NCBI GenBank assembly: GCA_002633005.1 | Contig: NMRA01000271.1 | Coordinates: 541,028 to 570,659, forward strand | Origin: Phoronis australis | Taxonomy: Eukaryota > Phoronida > Phoronidae | DNA: 29,632 nucleotides | Direction: 5' to 3' | Program-made: the position numbers and the translations under genes | Part shown: positions 27,109 to 29,632 of the stretch, piece after piece | Layout of the letters: the number at the start of each line of letters is the position of its first letter | Numbering within the stretch: the first letter of the stretch is position 1 | The notes under the pieces: model-generated | Database searches by the model: none | Told to the model about the DNA's origin: nothing | The model's input: the letters and a program-made list of their open reading frames with translations, nothing else

Positions 27109-28537
27109 TTTTATGCGTCCACATATAAATATGTGGGCGCATTATGCGTCATCTCCGTCCGTCCAGTCCGGCGTCCGCTGCTTTATCTCCAAAACCCTTT
27201 GAATGGGACGGCATGTGCGAAGTTCAGACGGATCCGACTACCGGTGTGCCCCCTAGTGGCAATTTTAGTTTTTTAGCTTACCTTTGTATCTCCAAAAGTC
27301 CTGAACGGATTTTCATGAAATTTGGTATGTAGGCACCTATTAGTGAGATGACTCTATCCTCCCGTTTTCAGATGGATTCGACATAATTTGCGCCACCTAG
27401 TGGCCATTTTTACTGTTTTCGAGTCTTTGCGTCCACCTCTCTATCAACCAAACCGCTCAAAGCCTGATTGTGAAAATTGGCATGTATGTGCTTACTATAA
27501 AGAGTACAGCTGACAATGATTTTCAGACGATTTGGACAACTGTGGCGCCTCCTAGTGGCAGTTTTTTTTGTTTGCGCCTATGGCTGTATCTCCTAAACCG
27601 TTCGCAGGATCTTTACGAAATTTAATAAGTGTAATTATATGATGTTAACAACAGACGATGACGACTTTTGGACGGATCCGCCTACCGGTGTGCCCCCTAG
27701 TGGCAATTTTATTTTTTTACGTTTACCTCTGTATCTTCACAAGTCCTTAACGGATTTTCATGAAATTTGGTATGTAGTCACCTATTAGTGCGATGACGCT
27801 ATCCTTCCGTTTTCGGACGGATTCGACCTAGTGGCCATTTTTACTGTTTTTGAGTCTGTTTTTTGGCGTCCACCCCTCTATCAACCAAACCGCTCTAAGT
27901 ATGATTGTGAAAATTGGCATGTAACTATGCTCTTACTATGAAGAGGACGGTTGACGCTGAATTTCCCATGACTTTGATTACTGTGGCGCCTCCTAGTGGC
28001 ACTTTTTTTTGCGCCCATGGCTGTATCTCCCAAACCGTTTGCAAGATCTTTAATAAATTTAGCAAGTGTATTTATGCGACTGTTGACAACGGACGATGAC
28101 GACTTTAGGATGATTCTGACTACCGGTATGCCTCTAGTGGCAATTTTAGTATTTTACATTGACCTCTGTATTTTCATAGGTCTTCAGGTGTATACTTTGT
28201 GTTACTTCGTGACTATGAAGGAAAAGTTCAAGTAGAAATTTGTTTCTGGCATTCTAATGCTGTGCTAATCTCGTATGTTGGTAAATTTGTTTTTAATTCT
28301 ATGTTTCTGTAGTGCTTTAAGCAGCTGATGTATAGGATGTGCTTATATTATGAAGATCACTCACATTTTGCCCCTAGCCTATTGAGAAGACAATGACCAT
28401 GCCTTTCCATTTTGCAAAGTACAACATACTACATATATGCCCTCTACTGGCCACTTCATGGTACCAATAAACAACCCTAGAAGGATGCCGTATACGGTGC
28501 AATTGTGGGCGCATTTCAACGCTCTGCGTAGCTCTTG
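27109..28537 (+). mobile_element. Helentron-like non-autonomous element (copy 4), in repeat Z
   Basis: The head TTTTATGCG leads to a 28-bp near-palindrome (27114-27141, TGCGTCCACATAT AA ATATGTGG GCGCA) and a short CCGT run. Monomer cores lie at about 27246 (A), 27390 (B), 27545 (C), 27690 (A), 27826 (B, deleted), 27986 (C) and 28125 (A). The tail (ACCCTAGAAGGATGCC, GTGGGCGCATTTC) has a hairpin ACGC-TCT-GCGT and ends GCTCTTGT. It interrupts repeat Z: the flanks CCTAT and TATAATAAAAGTTGTG correspond to the uninterrupted GGTTTATTATAAAAATTGTG at about 25809. Confidence 0.75.
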
Positions 28538-28860
28538 TTATAATAAAAGTTGTGAAAATCTATTTAGAGCACCCTTAATAATCATACTCAAACTTGCACA
28601 ATCGGGGTTGCTTAAAAATGTTCCTATACAACCTTTGGGCAGTTGTCAGGCCAACGCAAAATAAATATATAGATATCAATAAGTGTAATTGATACACTGT
28701 GTAATTTGATGGTGCACGCTTTTTCAAGTTTACTTATCTGTTAGAAATATATTTTTTACTTTAAAAATGTCCATGTGATGTTCCCTGATATTATTCCATG
28801 GAACTTTAATCTTAGTGACTAGATAACAATGTTTGCAGCAAAGCAGTTCGTCAATTTTTC

Positions 28861-29095
28861 TTGAAAGTCACGATTACTATTAGGCCTACTCCTTACCTAT
28901 CCCTAGCGTGATTGTCATGGAAAACTATTTTGAAAGAATGAAACATAAAGTTGGCATTAATTACAGAGTAGATGTACCTGATTGGCACATTCAATTCGTC
29001 TGAACTGTGAAGTAACATTTCTGTAGTTAACACTTTTTCTATTCTAGAGCTTTTATTCATCAATTCTTAGTATAATCATTATGACGATTTTCGAT
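28861..29095. other. No recognised feature
   Basis: AT-rich sequence between the last Z monomer and the minisatellite. It contains one TAGGCCTA octamer (28881-28888). Confidence 0.5.
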
Positions 29096-29425
29096 ACAAG
29101 GACAAAATGGGTGCACCATATGCCATGAGAATGTCGAAATGAGAGCACGCCACAAGAATGAGCACATTATATTACGTCAGTGAGAATGTGAAAATGGTAG
29201 CACCTTATGCTACGAGAATGTTAAAATGAGTGCACCTTATGTATGAGAGTGTCAAAATGGGAGAACTTTACTTGTCATGAGAATGTTAAAATGGGAGCAA
29301 CATATGCAAAGACAATGACAAAATGTAAGCACCTTATGTTATGAGAATATAAAGATGGGAGCACCTTATGCCACGACAATGTCAAAATGGGATCACCTCA
29401 TGCCACCAGAATGTTGGAATGCGCA
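29096..29425. repeat. Diverged ~32-bp minisatellite
   Basis: About ten units of the form GAGAATGTCAAAATGGGAGC ACCTTATGCCAC, with spacing of roughly 31-35 bases. Individual units differ by several substitutions. No open frame runs through it. Confidence 0.75.
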
Positions 29426-29632
29426 CATCTCTTATTAATTTTACCGCCACGCTCCGAGCACGACAATGTCACAATGTCTGAGGCCCAGAGCGCCTTTGGA
29501 GACTGACGCAAATATGCAAGAGCACGGCACTGATCAGTGAGCAACGGTAAGCGACAGGGCCTTGCAAGTTACTATGTGATGCCTTATTTGGCTATTGCAT
29601 GGGCGGCACAGCGCTGAAGAAGGTGGGGGGGG
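29426..29632. other. Window end, no recognised feature
   Basis: Mixed-composition sequence ending in a run of eight G, which may be a contig-end homopolymer. No motif or frame is recognised. Confidence 0.4.

Larger units (their letters stand above)
23625..28860. repeat. Tandem array of ~335-bp repeat Z, broken by three insertions
   Basis: About four Z monomers: 23625-23949 continuing at 25532-25589; 25590-25918; 25919-26025 continuing at 26943-27108 and 28538-28665; and 28670-28860. Shared strings in order are GTGTAATTGATACACTGTGT, CATGGAACTTTAATCTTTG, GGATAACGTTGTTTGCAGCA, AAATCTATTTAGAGCA, AATAATCATACTCAAACTTG and CAGTTGTCAGGCGAA. Each monomer starts with an inverted repeat. The interruptions are the Kolobok-like element, the GC-rich satellite and a Helentron-like element. 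No coding potential. Confidence 0.75.

Overview
This is an AT-rich eukaryotic window. The only gene I can support is the 3' half of a split cation-channel gene on the + strand. Five exons (40-154, 5693-5888, 7779-7955, 15751-15880, 20064-20374) are bounded by AG/GT and join with consistent phases. They give an open frame of 308 codons encoding S5, pore helix, S6, TRP box, proximal C-terminus and tail of a canonical-type transient receptor potential channel (TRPC family). The 5' exons (ankyrin repeats, S1-S4) lie left of the window. The introns are 5.5, 1.9, 7.8 and 4.2 kb. A long 3' UTR probably ends near the AATAAA at 21978-21983.

The large introns, the mix of repeats (Helentron-like elements with internal tandem repeats, THAP-encoding TTAA-flanked Kolobok/T2-like elements, Penelope-like GIY-YIG remnants, MITEs) and four TAGGCCTA octamers fit a marine invertebrate genome such as a non-vertebrate deuterostome or a mollusc. 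I cannot name the species.

Layout. Intron 1 (155-5692) holds two inverted SINE fragments and one old Helentron-like element. Intron 2 (5889-7778) holds two Penelope-like 3' ends joined head to head, a roughly 500-bp-arm palindrome ending about 65 bp before exon 3. Intron 3 (7956-15750) holds a 155-bp tandem duplication, repeat X interrupted by a Helentron-like element and by an inverted-repeat element (W), then a Kolobok-like element with a suspicious 417-bp tandem duplication around an N. Intron 4 (15881-20063) holds a Helentron-like element containing a second copy of itself, which contains repeat X, which contains a small palindromic element. Downstream of the gene (22.0-29.6 kb) are a MITE, a tandem array of a ~335-bp repeat (Z) opened up by a second Kolobok-like element, a ~68-bp GC-rich satellite (itself split by a MITE) and another Helentron-like copy, and finally a ~32-bp minisatellite.

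The most interesting signal is in the Helentron-like family. It is built from ~144-bp monomers of three types in a ~435-bp higher-order unit. Each monomer centres on CCACTAGGNGGC, and eleven copies match the 14-bp vertebrate CTCF consensus exactly, all on the minus strand. Because copies inserted into other repeats of which intact copies are also present here, several insertion sites and the order of insertions can be read from this window alone.
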